Positions 7,870-15,427 of a stretch of 64,000 nucleotides of DNA are shown here, piece by piece. Positions within the stretch are counted from its first letter, which is position 1. Each line of letters starts with the position of its first letter. The position numbers and the translations under genes were made by a program. The stretch covers positions 1-64,000 of the forward strand of contig JAVVTQ010000002.1 of assembly GCA_036653595.1 (NCBI GenBank), given 5' to 3'. This DNA is from JAVVTQ01 sp036653595. GTDB taxonomy: Bacteria; Bacillota; Clostridia; Oscillospirales; Ruminococcaceae. Under the pieces are notes generated by a model. It worked only from the letters and a program-made list of their open reading frames with translations, searched no databases and was not told where the DNA came from.

Positions 7870-8250
7870 ATGTCTGAAAAAAGATTCTACATTTGTGAGA
7901 TCTGCGGAAATATGATTGAAATGGTCAAAAGCTCCGGCGTGCCGGTCGTGTGCTGCGGCAAGCCCATGAAAGAGCTCGTGCCTAACACCGTCGAAGCGAG
8001 TCTGGAAAAACACATTCCGGTCGTCGAAATTAATGGCGATGAGCTTCATGTCACAATCGGATCTGTAATTCATCCGATGCTCCCCGAACACCACATCGAG
8101 TGGATTTGCCTTGTGACAGAGCACGGCATTCAGCGCAAAATGCTAGCCGCCGGCGACGAGCCAAAGGCAAGCTTTGCGGTCAAAGACGACAAGCCTGTAG
8201 CAGTATACGAATATTGCAATCTGCACGGGCTTTGGAAAAAAGAACTGTAA
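7870..8250 (+). CDS. dfx: Desulfoferrodoxin (superoxide reductase)
   Basis: This 126-residue protein is a class I (two-iron) desulfoferrodoxin. Residues 1-36 form the desulforedoxin-like centre I with Cys9, Cys12, Cys28 and Cys29. The rest carries centre II, the superoxide-reducing Fe(His)4Cys site: His48 in EKHIP, His68 in IHP, His74 in EHHIEW, and Cys116 and His119 in CNLHGLW. Glu46 and Lys47 match the catalytic loop. It reduces superoxide to hydrogen peroxide without making oxygen, a typical defence of anaerobes. Rubredoxin, the usual electron donor, is not in this window. The gene is monocistronic, with its own promoter and a strong terminator. Confidence 0.95.
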   Translation: MSEKRFYICEICGNMIEMVKSSGVPVVCCGKPMKELVPNTVEASLEKHIPVVEINGDELHVTIGSVIHPMLPEHHIEWICLVTEHGIQRKMLAAGDEPKASFAVKDDKPVAVYEYCNLHGLWKKEL

Positions 8251-8260
8251 TCCCAAAGAA

Positions 8261-8305
8261 CACAAAAAAGCAGGGGCGAGCTGTGCGCACCCCTGCTTTT
8301 TTGTG
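8261..8305. terminator. Terminator after dfx
   Basis: A 16-bp near-perfect symmetric stem, CACAAAAAAGCAGGGG (8261-8276) against CCCCTGCTTTTTTGTG (8290-8305), has a T-run in the right arm. It could work in both directions. Confidence 0.85.
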
Positions 8306-8595
8306 CCTGATATCATTATTTTTTTCATACGGTGTCGGTCTTCCTGCGCAGCAGTGCAAAATCGTTTGTAAAAGCGTTGTTAATTGACTAATTTGCCAAA
8401 CAACCGTCCAAATCCCGTCAGCTGTATACCTGCGAAAAAATATGTGTCGACCACAGAAGACCTCGCGCTTTGCAAGCTAAAAGTACAGAAATGCGCTGGT
8501 TTGAGTCAAAAACACCCGTATTTGCCGAACCATAGGGCTTTTTAAATTTGCTAAAAGCCCATTATACGACATTGACTAAAACTCAGCCGAATAAT
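8306..8595. other. Intergenic, no gene seen
   Basis: Between the dfx terminator and the rpsI terminator I find no open frame with a ribosome site and no recognisable RNA. Confidence 0.4.
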
Positions 8596-8627
8596 AAAAG
8601 GAGTCCGGCCGCAGCCGGACTCCTTTT
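8596..8627 (-). terminator. Terminator of the rplM-rpsI operon
   Basis: A 14-bp perfect stem, AAAAGGAGTCCGGC against GCCGGACTCCTTTT with a four-base loop, lies about 40 bases after the rpsI stop codon. The minus-strand T-run is provided by the A-rich left arm. Confidence 0.85.
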
Positions 8628-8663
8628 GCGAACATAACGCAGTAAAAACTTCTTTTTTGAAAA

Positions 8664-9062
8664 TTATCTCTTTGAGAACTGAGGTGCACGACGTGCGGCT
8701 TTGAGGCCGTATTTCTTTCTTTCCTTCATTCTCGGGTCACGTGTCAGGAATCCGGCTTTCTTGAGCTCACCGCGAAGATTCGCGTCAAACTGAAGCAGTG
8801 CGCGTGAAATTCCATGACGGATAGCGCCGGCTTGGCCGGAAACTCCGCCGCCGTTAACATTGACGACAACGTCGAATTTTCCCGTTGTTTTTGTCAGCTC
8901 AAGCGGCTGACGGACAATAAGCTTGAGCGTCTCAAGGCCAAAATAATCGTCTATATCACGCCCATTTATCGTCACTGCACCGTTGCCGTTGTAAAGGCGT
9001 ACGCGAGCGATAGATGACTTTCTTCTGCCTGTTCCGTTGAAGAACGGTCTTGTCTCATACAT
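8664..9062 (-). CDS. rpsI: 30S ribosomal protein S9
   Basis: This 132-residue protein ends in RAPQFSKR, the invariant S9 tail that reaches the ribosomal P site and contacts tRNA. The N-terminal FNGTGRRKSSIARVRL and the central GGGVSGQAGAIRHGISRAL are S9 signatures. The start ATG follows AAGGAGCG. It is the second gene of the conserved rplM-rpsI pair, 18 bases after rplM, and is followed by a strong terminator. Length is normal. Confidence 0.98.
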   Translation of the reverse strand: MYETRPFFNGTGRRKSSIARVRLYNGNGAVTINGRDIDDYFGLETLKLIVRQPLELTKTTGKFDVVVNVNGGGVSGQAGAIRHGISRALLQFDANLRGELKKAGFLTRDPRMKERKKYGLKAARRAPQFSKR

Positions 9063-9080
9063 GATTTAATCGCTCCTTTC

Positions 9081-9509
9081 TTATACCTCAAACGGCTGCG
9101 GTTTTTGTGCAGCGTTCTCGTGGTTTGCGCTTCTGTAAACGCGAAGACGTGTCAGTGCTTTGCGGCCGAGTGTTGTGTCGGGCAGCATTCCCTTGACAGC
9201 CAGCATCATAGCCTTTTCGGGCTTTTCTGCCATAAGCGTCTTGTACTGTGTTTCCTTAAGCCCGCTCATCCATCCTGAATGGTGGCGGTACATTTTCTGC
9301 TCGAGCTTCTTTCCTGTGAGAACAGCCTCTGAGCAGTTTATGACAACGACATGGTCGCCGCAGTCAACGTTGGGTGTGAAAATTGTCTTGTTCTTGCCGC
9401 GAAGAAGAATTGCGACAGCGGCGGCAGTGCGTCCGAGGGGCTTGCCCGCGGCGTCAATGATATACCACTTGCGCTCAACTTCTGCAGGTTTTTGCAGTGT
9501 TGTAGACAT
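9081..9509 (-). CDS. rplM: 50S ribosomal protein L13
   Basis: This 142-residue protein has the L13 blocks WYIIDAAGKPLGRTA, GDHVVVINCSEAVLTGKK and KAMMLAVKGMLPDTTLGRKALTRL, cut here into their key pieces. L13 is an early assembly protein of the large subunit. The ATG follows AGGAGGAAC. It is transcribed from the promoter at 9586-9615 with a leader of about 70 bases that holds a small tetraloop hairpin, and it is translated ahead of rpsI. Confidence 0.98.
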   Translation of the reverse strand: MSTTLQKPAEVERKWYIIDAAGKPLGRTAAAVAILLRGKNKTIFTPNVDCGDHVVVINCSEAVLTGKKLEQKMYRHHSGWMSGLKETQYKTLMAEKPEKAMMLAVKGMLPDTTLGRKALTRLRVYRSANHENAAQKPQPFEV

Positions 9510-9533
9510 TTTGTTCCTCCTGATAAGATAAAA

Positions 9534-9545
9534 GCCGTTTCCGGC
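9534..9545 (-). promoter_or_regulatory. GNRA-tetraloop hairpin in the rplM leader
   Basis: On the minus strand the leader contains GCCG-GAAA-CGGC, a short stem closed by a GAAA tetraloop, 25 bases before the start codon. L13 leaders of Firmicutes often carry autoregulatory structures; whether this is one cannot be decided by eye. Confidence 0.4.
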
Positions 9546-9585
9546 ATATTGGCAAAATCGCGGCGCAGAATTGCCCGCGAACTGT

Positions 9586-9615
9586 ATTATAACCCGCTTT
9601 GCCGAACCTTGTCAA
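9586..9615 (-). promoter_or_regulatory. Sigma-A promoter of rplM-rpsI
   Basis: On the minus strand, consensus TTGACA (9610-9615) and consensus TATAAT (9586-9591) are 18 bases apart, giving a leader of about 70 bases before rplM. The rest of 9616-9832 shows no gene. Confidence 0.85.
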
Positions 9616-9832
9616 CAACTTTTTGTTGCAAAATCAATTTACAAATTGATAACTGCTGTTTTCTCGCTAATGCTCTCTTTATCGTCAACATGCTCACTTG
9701 CTATTTTCGTTTTATTGCAGCTTCGCACTTTCCCCACTCGCTCTTTTCAGGGTGGACGTCATTGGACACGCACTCTGCCGCAAAGCGCCGTCTGCACGGT
9801 ATCTTGCGCTGCGGTAACCGCAGGTATTGCAC

Positions 9833-9877
9833 AAAAAAGCGGAAGCCTCTTTGCTGCTGATAAAACGGCTTCCGCTC
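9833..9877 (-). terminator. Terminator of the tmcAL-to-glycosyltransferase operon
   Basis: AGCGGAAGCC pairs perfectly with GGCTTCCGCT (9867-9876), and six T follow on the minus strand (A-run at 9833-9838). It lies about 40 bases after the glycosyltransferase stop. Confidence 0.8.
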
Positions 9878-9918
9878 ACTTATTCTTCTGCTTTGGCTGA
9901 CAGATTCTGCGTTTGGTG

Positions 9919-10869
9919 TCAGTCTTTTAAATATGTATCTATGATGAAACGCGGCCGCGCCTTTGTCTCAGAGTAGATTTTTCCGACATACTCACCTATT
10001 ATTCCAAGCGACAAAAGCTGGATTCCACCTAGCAGCCAAATTGACATCATCATGGAGGTCCAGCCCGGAACCGTGTTTCCGCAAAGGTGCGAGACAAGGC
10101 TGTAGATGAGCCCGACAACGCTGCCGGCGCAAACAACAGCGCCCAACACCGTTATTATCTTTATAGGCTTCACTGAGAAAGAGGTTATGCCGTCCCACGC
10201 AAACGCCAGCATTTTTTTGAAAGGATATTTGCTCTCGCCCGCAAACCGCTCTCCGCGCTCATAAGTGACAATATCCGTTCTATAGCCTACGAGCGTGACC
10301 ATCCCGCGCAGGAATAGGTTCACCTCTTTAAATTGCTCCAGCGCATCGATAGCTCTGCGGCTCATCAGGCGGTAATCGGCGTGATTGTACACCACCTTCG
10401 CCCCCAGCATATTCATGACCTTGTAGAAGCCCTGAGCCGTCGTACGCTTAAAGAATGTGTCTGTTTCCCTTACACTCCTGACTCCATATACAATGTCGCT
10501 GCCGCTTTTAAACTTTTCGATGAAGCTGTCAATGGCGTTTATGTCGTCTTGAAGGTCAGCGTCCATAGATATGACAGCATCTGCTTCATTTTTGACAGTC
10601 ATCAGCCCGGCCAACAGAGCGTTTTGGTGTCCCCTGTTGCGCGACAGCTTTATACCCCGAAAACGCTTATTCTCGCTGTGGATTGCCGATATAATCTCCC
10701 ACGTTTTGTCGCGCGAGCCGTCGTCGACGTATACTACGCGGCTCTCTTCCGACAAGGCTTTGCCTGCCACCAGAGCGGTGAACTTCTCATCGAGCCTTTT
10801 TGTCGTCTCCGTGAGCACCGCCTCCTCGTTGTAGCAGGGCACCACCAGATAAATTACAGGTGTCATCAT
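9919..10869 (-). CDS. Polyprenyl-phosphate glycosyltransferase, GT2 family (GtrB/DPM1-like)
   Basis: This 316-residue protein has an N-terminal GT-A domain with YLVVPCYNEE, the DDGSRD nucleotide-sugar motif and the metal-binding SMDADLQDD block. Two C-terminal transmembrane helices (about residues 230-260 and 270-295) follow, ending in a GEYVGKIYSETKARPRF tail. This architecture belongs to enzymes that move a sugar from a nucleotide donor to undecaprenyl or dolichyl phosphate at the inner face of the membrane. Such lipid-linked sugars decorate envelope polymers. The sugar cannot be assigned. It is the last gene of the tmcAL-tsaE-tsaB-rpiB operon, 14 bases after a small membrane protein gene. 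Confidence 0.88.
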   Translation of the reverse strand: MMTPVIYLVVPCYNEEAVLTETTKRLDEKFTALVAGKALSEESRVVYVDDGSRDKTWEIISAIHSENKRFRGIKLSRNRGHQNALLAGLMTVKNEADAVISMDADLQDDINAIDSFIEKFKSGSDIVYGVRSVRETDTFFKRTTAQGFYKVMNMLGAKVVYNHADYRLMSRRAIDALEQFKEVNLFLRGMVTLVGYRTDIVTYERGERFAGESKYPFKKMLAFAWDGITSFSVKPIKIITVLGAVVCAGSVVGLIYSLVSHLCGNTVPGWTSMMMSIWLLGGIQLLSLGIIGEYVGKIYSETKARPRFIIDTYLKD

Positions 10870-10883
10870 TGAACCTCCGGATT

Positions 10884-11126
10884 CTAATCAAGTGCTGATA
10901 TATATTTTTTTAAAAAAAGCACACTGCCGACACCGAACAAGACGCATAAAAACCGCATTACAATACACAGCCAAAGAGGAAGATATGACGTTGTGTGAAA
11001 GAGAAAAAGCATATAACCGGCTCCGCAGACCGCGGCTGCCGTCACAAGGACAGAAAACACAATTTTCAGTGTTCTTTTCACTTTTCCCGCCGTATCCGGG
11101 GAGGGCATCATAAGTCGCATTGTCAT
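10884..11126 (-). CDS. Small two-helix membrane protein of unknown function
   Basis: This 80-residue protein has two predicted membrane helices (about residues 20-43 and 50-70), a basic N-terminus and no motif that I recognise. Its ATG overlaps the rpiB stop codon as ATGA, and the next gene, a polyprenyl-phosphate glycosyltransferase, starts 14 bases later. Translational coupling and the tight spacing argue that it is a real gene. Glycosyltransferases of the GtrB type often work with a small flippase-like membrane protein (GtrA), and this one could be a short partner of that sort. It is shorter than GtrA, which has four helices, so the idea is only a suggestion. Confidence 0.6.
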   Translation of the reverse strand: MTMRLMMPSPDTAGKVKRTLKIVFSVLVTAAAVCGAGYMLFLFHTTSYLPLWLCIVMRFLCVLFGVGSVLFLKKYISALD

Positions 11127-11575
11127 TCTCCCCGATTGTCCAACTTTGTTATTTTTTCTACGCGCCTCTCATGCCGCCCGCCTTCAAACTCCGTTGACAA
11201 AAACACTTTTACAAGCTCCACGGCAGCCCCTGGCCCGATTACGCGTCCTCCCATGCAGAGCGCGTTTGCATCATTGTGCAGCCTCGTGTATTTTGCGCTG
11301 AAATAGTCGCTGCAACATGCCGCGCGTATCCCCTTTATTTTGTTTGCGGCAATTGATATTCCTACACCCGTTCCGCATATCAGGATGGCTTTTTCGGCTT
11401 CCTTTGCGACCACTGCCTCGCAGGTCACCTTTGCTATATCGGGATAGTCGCACGACGTCGGCTCATAGCAGCCATAATCCTTATAGTCGATGCCGTTACT
11501 CTCGAAATATTTGATTATTTCCTTCTTTAGCTCATATCCACCGTGGTCACTTCCGATTGCTATCATTTTGGGCAC
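11123..11575 (-). CDS. rpiB: Ribose-5-phosphate isomerase B
   Basis: This 150-residue protein has the RpiB/LacAB fold signatures GSDHGGYELK near the N-terminus and ICGTGVGISIAANK with the active-site Cys67, followed by the conserved CSDYFSAKYTRLHNDAN block. It interconverts ribulose 5-phosphate and ribose 5-phosphate, or handles allose 6-phosphate in some members. It is the fourth gene of the tmcAL operon, starting five bases after tsaB with an AAAAGGAG ribosome site. It overlaps the next gene by four bases. Confidence 0.95.
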   Translation of the reverse strand: MPKMIAIGSDHGGYELKKEIIKYFESNGIDYKDYGCYEPTSCDYPDIAKVTCEAVVAKEAEKAILICGTGVGISIAANKIKGIRAACCSDYFSAKYTRLHNDANALCMGGRVIGPGAAVELVKVFLSTEFEGGRHERRVEKITKLDNRGE

Positions 11576-11580
11576 TCCTT

Positions 11581-12273
11581 TTATTTTTTTTCATTCCTGT
11601 TGCGCTCCGCCTGTGATGGGAGAAGATAATCGGGTGCAAGCTCACTTGCCGACACATCCTGCCGCTCACATATCATCGCGGCTGCCAGTCTCGCCACCTG
11701 CGAGGCATGTACATAATTGCTCTCACCCTCAGCGACAGTGCAGCTCACTTTGTCCTTGATAAAATTATAGCACATTTCCGCCGCGTCACCAACAAGCAAA
11801 AGCTTCTTCTCTTGATTTGCTGCAAAATCCCGCAGCTCCTCAAGCGTCAAAATAGCATCTTCTGCCATTCTTTTGGGTCTGCTGCCGCAGCAGGAAAACG
11901 CGGCAAAGTAGACGCGGGATCTGCGCGCGTCACAAACCGTGACGACAAGTCTGTCCGTCTCGCACTGTCCGCAGGCAAGCGCCTCCATCGTAGGAACAGG
12001 TACACATCGCCTGTTTGCGGCAAACGCGAGTCCCTTGACCGCGCTCATTCCGATGCGCAGTCCGGTAAAGGATCCGGGTCCTGAGGACACGGCAAAATAG
12101 TCTATGTCGGACGGCGTCTTTCCCGTATTTTTAAAAACCTCATCGCAGCGCGACAAAAGCGTCTCTGAATGTGTCAGTCCCTCGTTTGCATATGCTTCAT
12201 AAAGCAGCGCGCCGTCGCAAAGCAGTGCCGCACTTCCCGCTTTTGATGAGGAATCCACCGCAAATATCGTCAT
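11581..12273 (-). CDS. tsaB: tRNA N6-adenosine threonylcarbamoylation protein TsaB
   Basis: This 230-residue ASKHA-fold protein begins MTIFAVDSSSKAGS and has the VSSGPGSFTGLRIGMSAVKGLAF block that defines TsaB. It is the partner of TsaD (not in this window) and TsaE in making the t6A modification at position 37 of tRNAs that read ANN codons. It overlaps tsaE by four bases (ATGA at 12270-12273), which is the common order in Firmicutes. Length is normal and no residue seems missing. Confidence 0.95.
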   Translation of the reverse strand: MTIFAVDSSSKAGSAALLCDGALLYEAYANEGLTHSETLLSRCDEVFKNTGKTPSDIDYFAVSSGPGSFTGLRIGMSAVKGLAFAANRRCVPVPTMEALACGQCETDRLVVTVCDARRSRVYFAAFSCCGSRPKRMAEDAILTLEELRDFAANQEKKLLLVGDAAEMCYNFIKDKVSCTVAEGESNYVHASQVARLAAAMICERQDVSASELAPDYLLPSQAERNRNEKK

Positions 12274-12701
12274 TGTGCCTCACCCATTTCTATGATAATT
12301 TCACGCGCGTCGCCGCCTTTGTCGATGATGGCAACGCTTTTCTCGTTTCCGTCGAGAGCAAATGGAATGTTCTCCGACCATTCTATTAAAATGAGATGCT
12401 CATTGTCGAGATAATCGTAAAAGCCGGTGGAGTACAAGTCGTCCTCTCCGGTAATTCTATACATGTCAAAGTGGGCTATTTTGATTTTATCACCGTTGTA
12501 CTCGTTTACAATTGCAAATGTCGGACTCGTCACCTGTTCTTCAAAGCCAAAAGACTTGACAATGCCGCGCACAAGCGCCGTCTTTCCTGCCCCCAGTCCG
12601 CCGTAAAAACACACCGTGTCCCCTGCCCCGAGCAGGGCACCAAGCTCTTCACCGAGCGCCTCAGTTTCATTTTGTGAACCTGTATTAAATACTTTTTGCA
12701 T
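12270..12701 (-). CDS. tsaE: tRNA threonylcarbamoyladenosine biosynthesis ATPase TsaE
   Basis: The protein has 144 residues from the ATG at 12701. The frame is open further upstream, but that part lies inside tmcAL and shows no homology. It has the P-loop GGLGAGKT, the TSPTFAIVNEY switch and the HFDMYRI and IEWSENI blocks of TsaE. The ATPase works with TsaB and TsaD in t6A synthesis. It starts right after the tmcAL stop, with an AGGGAT ribosome site, and overlaps tsaB by four bases. Confidence 0.95.
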   Translation of the reverse strand: MQKVFNTGSQNETEALGEELGALLGAGDTVCFYGGLGAGKTALVRGIVKSFGFEEQVTSPTFAIVNEYNGDKIKIAHFDMYRITGEDDLYSTGFYDYLDNEHLILIEWSENIPFALDGNEKSVAIIDKGGDAREIIIEMGEAQ

Positions 12702-12702
12702 G

Positions 12703-13878
12703 TTATTTATCCCTAAAAAGTTTTTGTGTGTAGTCACGTCCGACATCGCCGACGACGCGCTGAGACAGCGCAGAAATGTCTGTGGCATACGCTTCCAAAG
12801 CCGCATCCTTTGCACATCGCCCTCCGAGCTTTGCCAGTTCTTTGAGGCTCTGTGAAATAGGAATAGAGGCTGTTTTTTTCATTCTCGCCAAAACCTCGCC
12901 GCCATTTTTCCCGATTGCCAGCACGCGCGCATATGGCGTTTGTACCGGCGACTCCGCCATAATCCCCAGCAGAGCGCACAGCGCCGCGCGCCGCACACGC
13001 GACATTGTATAGCGTTTTGTCTTTGCCAAATCATATAGTTCTTCAAGACTTTTCGCCTTACCGGCGGCACATTTAAGGCGGTTTCCCAGCCCGTCGGCGC
13101 AGTCCGGCAGAGCCTCAAAAAGGCTCGCGTCCATCGTGCGAAGCCTGTACAGAAGCGGAAGCTCCAGCCGTTTCATTCCACAACTGATTATATCACTGTT
13201 TTGCAGGGCCTGCGCTGTTTCCGGCGGAACATATTTTTGAATATCAATATTCTTCTCGATGCGCAACCGCAGAAGCGACGCCCCCGCAAAACCGTCCTTT
13301 GTATCTTCGCCGTCATGCGCCGCTCCGACACGCCTCACCGCGACAGGTTCAATGGCGCAGCCGTGCAGCGCCTTTAGGTATTCGACTGCCAATATGTCAT
13401 TTGGTTCTCTCAGGAGGTTGGCAGCCTCGTCACCATATATCGAGCGCGCCGCTTTTTCGCGCGCCGACGGATATGTCTCCCCGCGTTCGCAGAGCGCCCT
13501 TGTCACATCAAGAACCTTCGCGTCACAGACTGCATCCGCCGCAAGAAGCAGCCCCGCCAAATCGCCGCTTTCGCTGCCAAACCCCAGCATGTCCACACAC
13601 CCGAGAGCTCTGAGCAGCGAAACGCCGCCAAATGCAAACCTCTCTGCCGAGGCTGTCGCATATCTGCACGGCAGCTCCAGCACAATGTCCGCGCCGCACT
13701 GAACAGCCACCCTTGCGCGCTCGAATTTGGGGAGAACAGCAGGCTCTGCGCGCTGTACAAAGCTCCCCGACATCACGGATATGATGTGCGTCGCGCCCAT
13801 CTTTTTGAGTTCATTTATTTGATAGAGATGCCCATTGTGAAACGGGTTGTACTCGGCTATTATACCGCATATTCTCAT
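12703..13878 (-). CDS. tmcAL: tRNA(Met) cytidine acetate ligase
   Basis: The protein has 391 residues from the ATG at 13878, giving the expected N-terminus MRICGIIAEYNPFHNGH. This HIGH-type nucleotidyltransferase motif and the following VMSGSFVQRAEPA and SGDL blocks identify TmcAL (YlbM). The enzyme activates acetate with ATP and makes N4-acetylcytidine at the wobble position of elongator tRNA(Met). A longer reading from 13983 would run into the promoter region and is not used. It is the first gene of the operon with tsaE, tsaB and rpiB, and lies next to divergent acetate kinase, another acetate-using enzyme. Confidence 0.93.
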   Translation of the reverse strand: MRICGIIAEYNPFHNGHLYQINELKKMGATHIISVMSGSFVQRAEPAVLPKFERARVAVQCGADIVLELPCRYATASAERFAFGGVSLLRALGCVDMLGFGSESGDLAGLLLAADAVCDAKVLDVTRALCERGETYPSAREKAARSIYGDEAANLLREPNDILAVEYLKALHGCAIEPVAVRRVGAAHDGEDTKDGFAGASLLRLRIEKNIDIQKYVPPETAQALQNSDIISCGMKRLELPLLYRLRTMDASLFEALPDCADGLGNRLKCAAGKAKSLEELYDLAKTKRYTMSRVRRAALCALLGIMAESPVQTPYARVLAIGKNGGEVLARMKKTASIPISQSLKELAKLGGRCAKDAALEAYATDISALSQRVVGDVGRDYTQKLFRDK

Positions 13879-13913
13879 ACTTGCCCCAATCGGCGCCGAA
13901 AGGCGCGCAAAAC

Positions 13914-13969
13914 TTGAAAAGTAGGTCGCGTACTGATATAATAATACAATTAATACACAATATTGTAAA
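13914..13969. promoter_or_regulatory. Overlapping divergent promoters of ackA and tmcAL
   Basis: Plus strand: TTGAAA (13914-13919), 17 bases, TATAAT (13937-13942), for ackA. Minus strand: TTTACA (13964-13969), 17 bases, TATTAT (13941-13946), for tmcAL. The two -10 boxes share two bases, so RNA polymerase can hardly occupy both at once. Confidence 0.75.
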
Positions 13970-13997
13970 TATATTGGAGTCAAAGGGAGAATGCAGG

Positions 13998-15206
13998 ATG
14001 AAGGTACTCGTCATCAACGCCGGCAGCAGCAGTCTTAAATATCAATTGATCGACATGGACACCGAAAAAGAGCTTGCAAAGGGGAATTGCGAGCGGATTG
14101 GCATCGATGGGCTTATAACACATAAAACCGCCGAAGGAGCCAAGGATGTCAAAAAAATAAGCTTTCCGACACACAAGGAAGCTTTTCTCGCCGTAATCGA
14201 CGCACTCACAAAGGGTGACAACAAGGTCATCGCTTCCGTTTCGGAAATAAGCGCCGTCGGCCACCGCGTGCTGCACGGCAGCGAGATATACAAGGAAGCC
14301 ACGCTCGTCACAGACGAGGTCATCGACACCGTTATGTCGCTGCGCGAGCTGGGCCCGCTGCACAATCCCCCTCAGGCTATCACCATGCGCGCCTGCCGCG
14401 AGGTTGTCGGCGACAAAATCCCGATGGTCGCCGTTTTCGACACATCCTTTCATCAAACAATGCCGCCCAAATCTTATATTTTCCCGATTCCCTATGAATA
14501 CTATGAAAAATATTCCGTGCGCCGCTACGGATTTCATGGGACGAGCCACAGGTATGTGAGCCGCCGCTTTTTTGAGATTTCCGGCAAAAAGCCCGAGGGC
14601 TCAAAAATTGTCACCTGCCATCTCGGAAACGGAAGCTCTATCAGCGCGATAGTGGACGGAAAGTGCTTTGACACCTCCATGGGTCTGACGCCGCTCGACG
14701 GCTTTATCATGGGCACACGCAGCGGCGGCATTGACCCCTCTGTCGCGACCTACATAGCCAACAAAGAGGGTCTGTCACCCGATCAGATGAGCGAAATTCT
14801 CAATAAAAAATCGGGTTTTCTCGGCGTGAGCGGCATTTCAAGCGACTGCCGTGATCTCCATGTCGCCGCTGACGGTGGAAACGAGCGCGCAAAGCTTACG
14901 CTCGACATTTTGGTGCAGCAGATAAAGTGCTTTATCGGCGGCTACTCCGCCGAGATGGGCGGTGTGGACGCAATAATCTTCACCGGAGGCATCGGTGAGA
15001 ATGATTGGCGAATTCGCGCACGCGTTTGCGCCGATATGGAATATTTGGGCCTTGGCTTCGACGCAAAGCGCAACGAAACCGCCAGCGGCATTGAGCAGAC
15101 CATATCAGCCGATGACAGCCGTGTGCTTGTCATGGTAATTCCGACAAACGAAGAGATTATGATTGCCCGCGACACGCTTGAGGTCATCGGTAAATCGGGC
15201 AAATAA
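13998..15206 (+). CDS. ackA: Acetate kinase
   Basis: The protein has 402 residues from the ATG at 13998, beginning MKVLVINAGSSSLKYQL, the family signature. YGFHGTSHRYV and the HLGNGSS phosphate motif follow, as does the GGIGEN block near the C-terminus. It makes ATP and acetate from acetyl phosphate, the last step of fermentation to acetate. Phosphotransacetylase is not adjacent. A GGGAG ribosome site precedes the start. The open frame extends upstream to 13881 but only through the promoter region. A bidirectional terminator follows. Confidence 0.97.
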   Translation: MKVLVINAGSSSLKYQLIDMDTEKELAKGNCERIGIDGLITHKTAEGAKDVKKISFPTHKEAFLAVIDALTKGDNKVIASVSEISAVGHRVLHGSEIYKEATLVTDEVIDTVMSLRELGPLHNPPQAITMRACREVVGDKIPMVAVFDTSFHQTMPPKSYIFPIPYEYYEKYSVRRYGFHGTSHRYVSRRFFEISGKKPEGSKIVTCHLGNGSSISAIVDGKCFDTSMGLTPLDGFIMGTRSGGIDPSVATYIANKEGLSPDQMSEILNKKSGFLGVSGISSDCRDLHVAADGGNERAKLTLDILVQQIKCFIGGYSAEMGGVDAIIFTGGIGENDWRIRARVCADMEYLGLGFDAKRNETASGIEQTISADDSRVLVMVIPTNEEIMIARDTLEVIGKSGK

Positions 15207-15267
15207 TTTTGCCGTGTTTTAGCCCCTTGACATCACGCGCATCTCGCGCGCTTTTGCCTTTACCTAA

Positions 15268-15312
15268 AACCCCTCACTGTGCAGTTTTCTTTGCACAGCA
15301 AGGGGTTATTTA
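15268..15312. terminator. Bidirectional terminator between ackA and the zinc-ribbon gene
   Basis: AACCCCTCACTGTGCA pairs with TGCACAGCAAGGGGTT with a two-base mismatch. The flanking sequence is T-rich on both strands. The region up to 15427 holds no other feature. Confidence 0.75.
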
Positions 15313-15427
15313 ATTTGGGACGGTTTTACAAAAGGCTCTTTGAATGAGGCAGCCTGCGCGCCGAGCTTGTTTTGAGTTCAAAGTAAGCTCAAACGAGTTT
15401 TTCCAAGATGAGTATTCGCCGTGAAGG

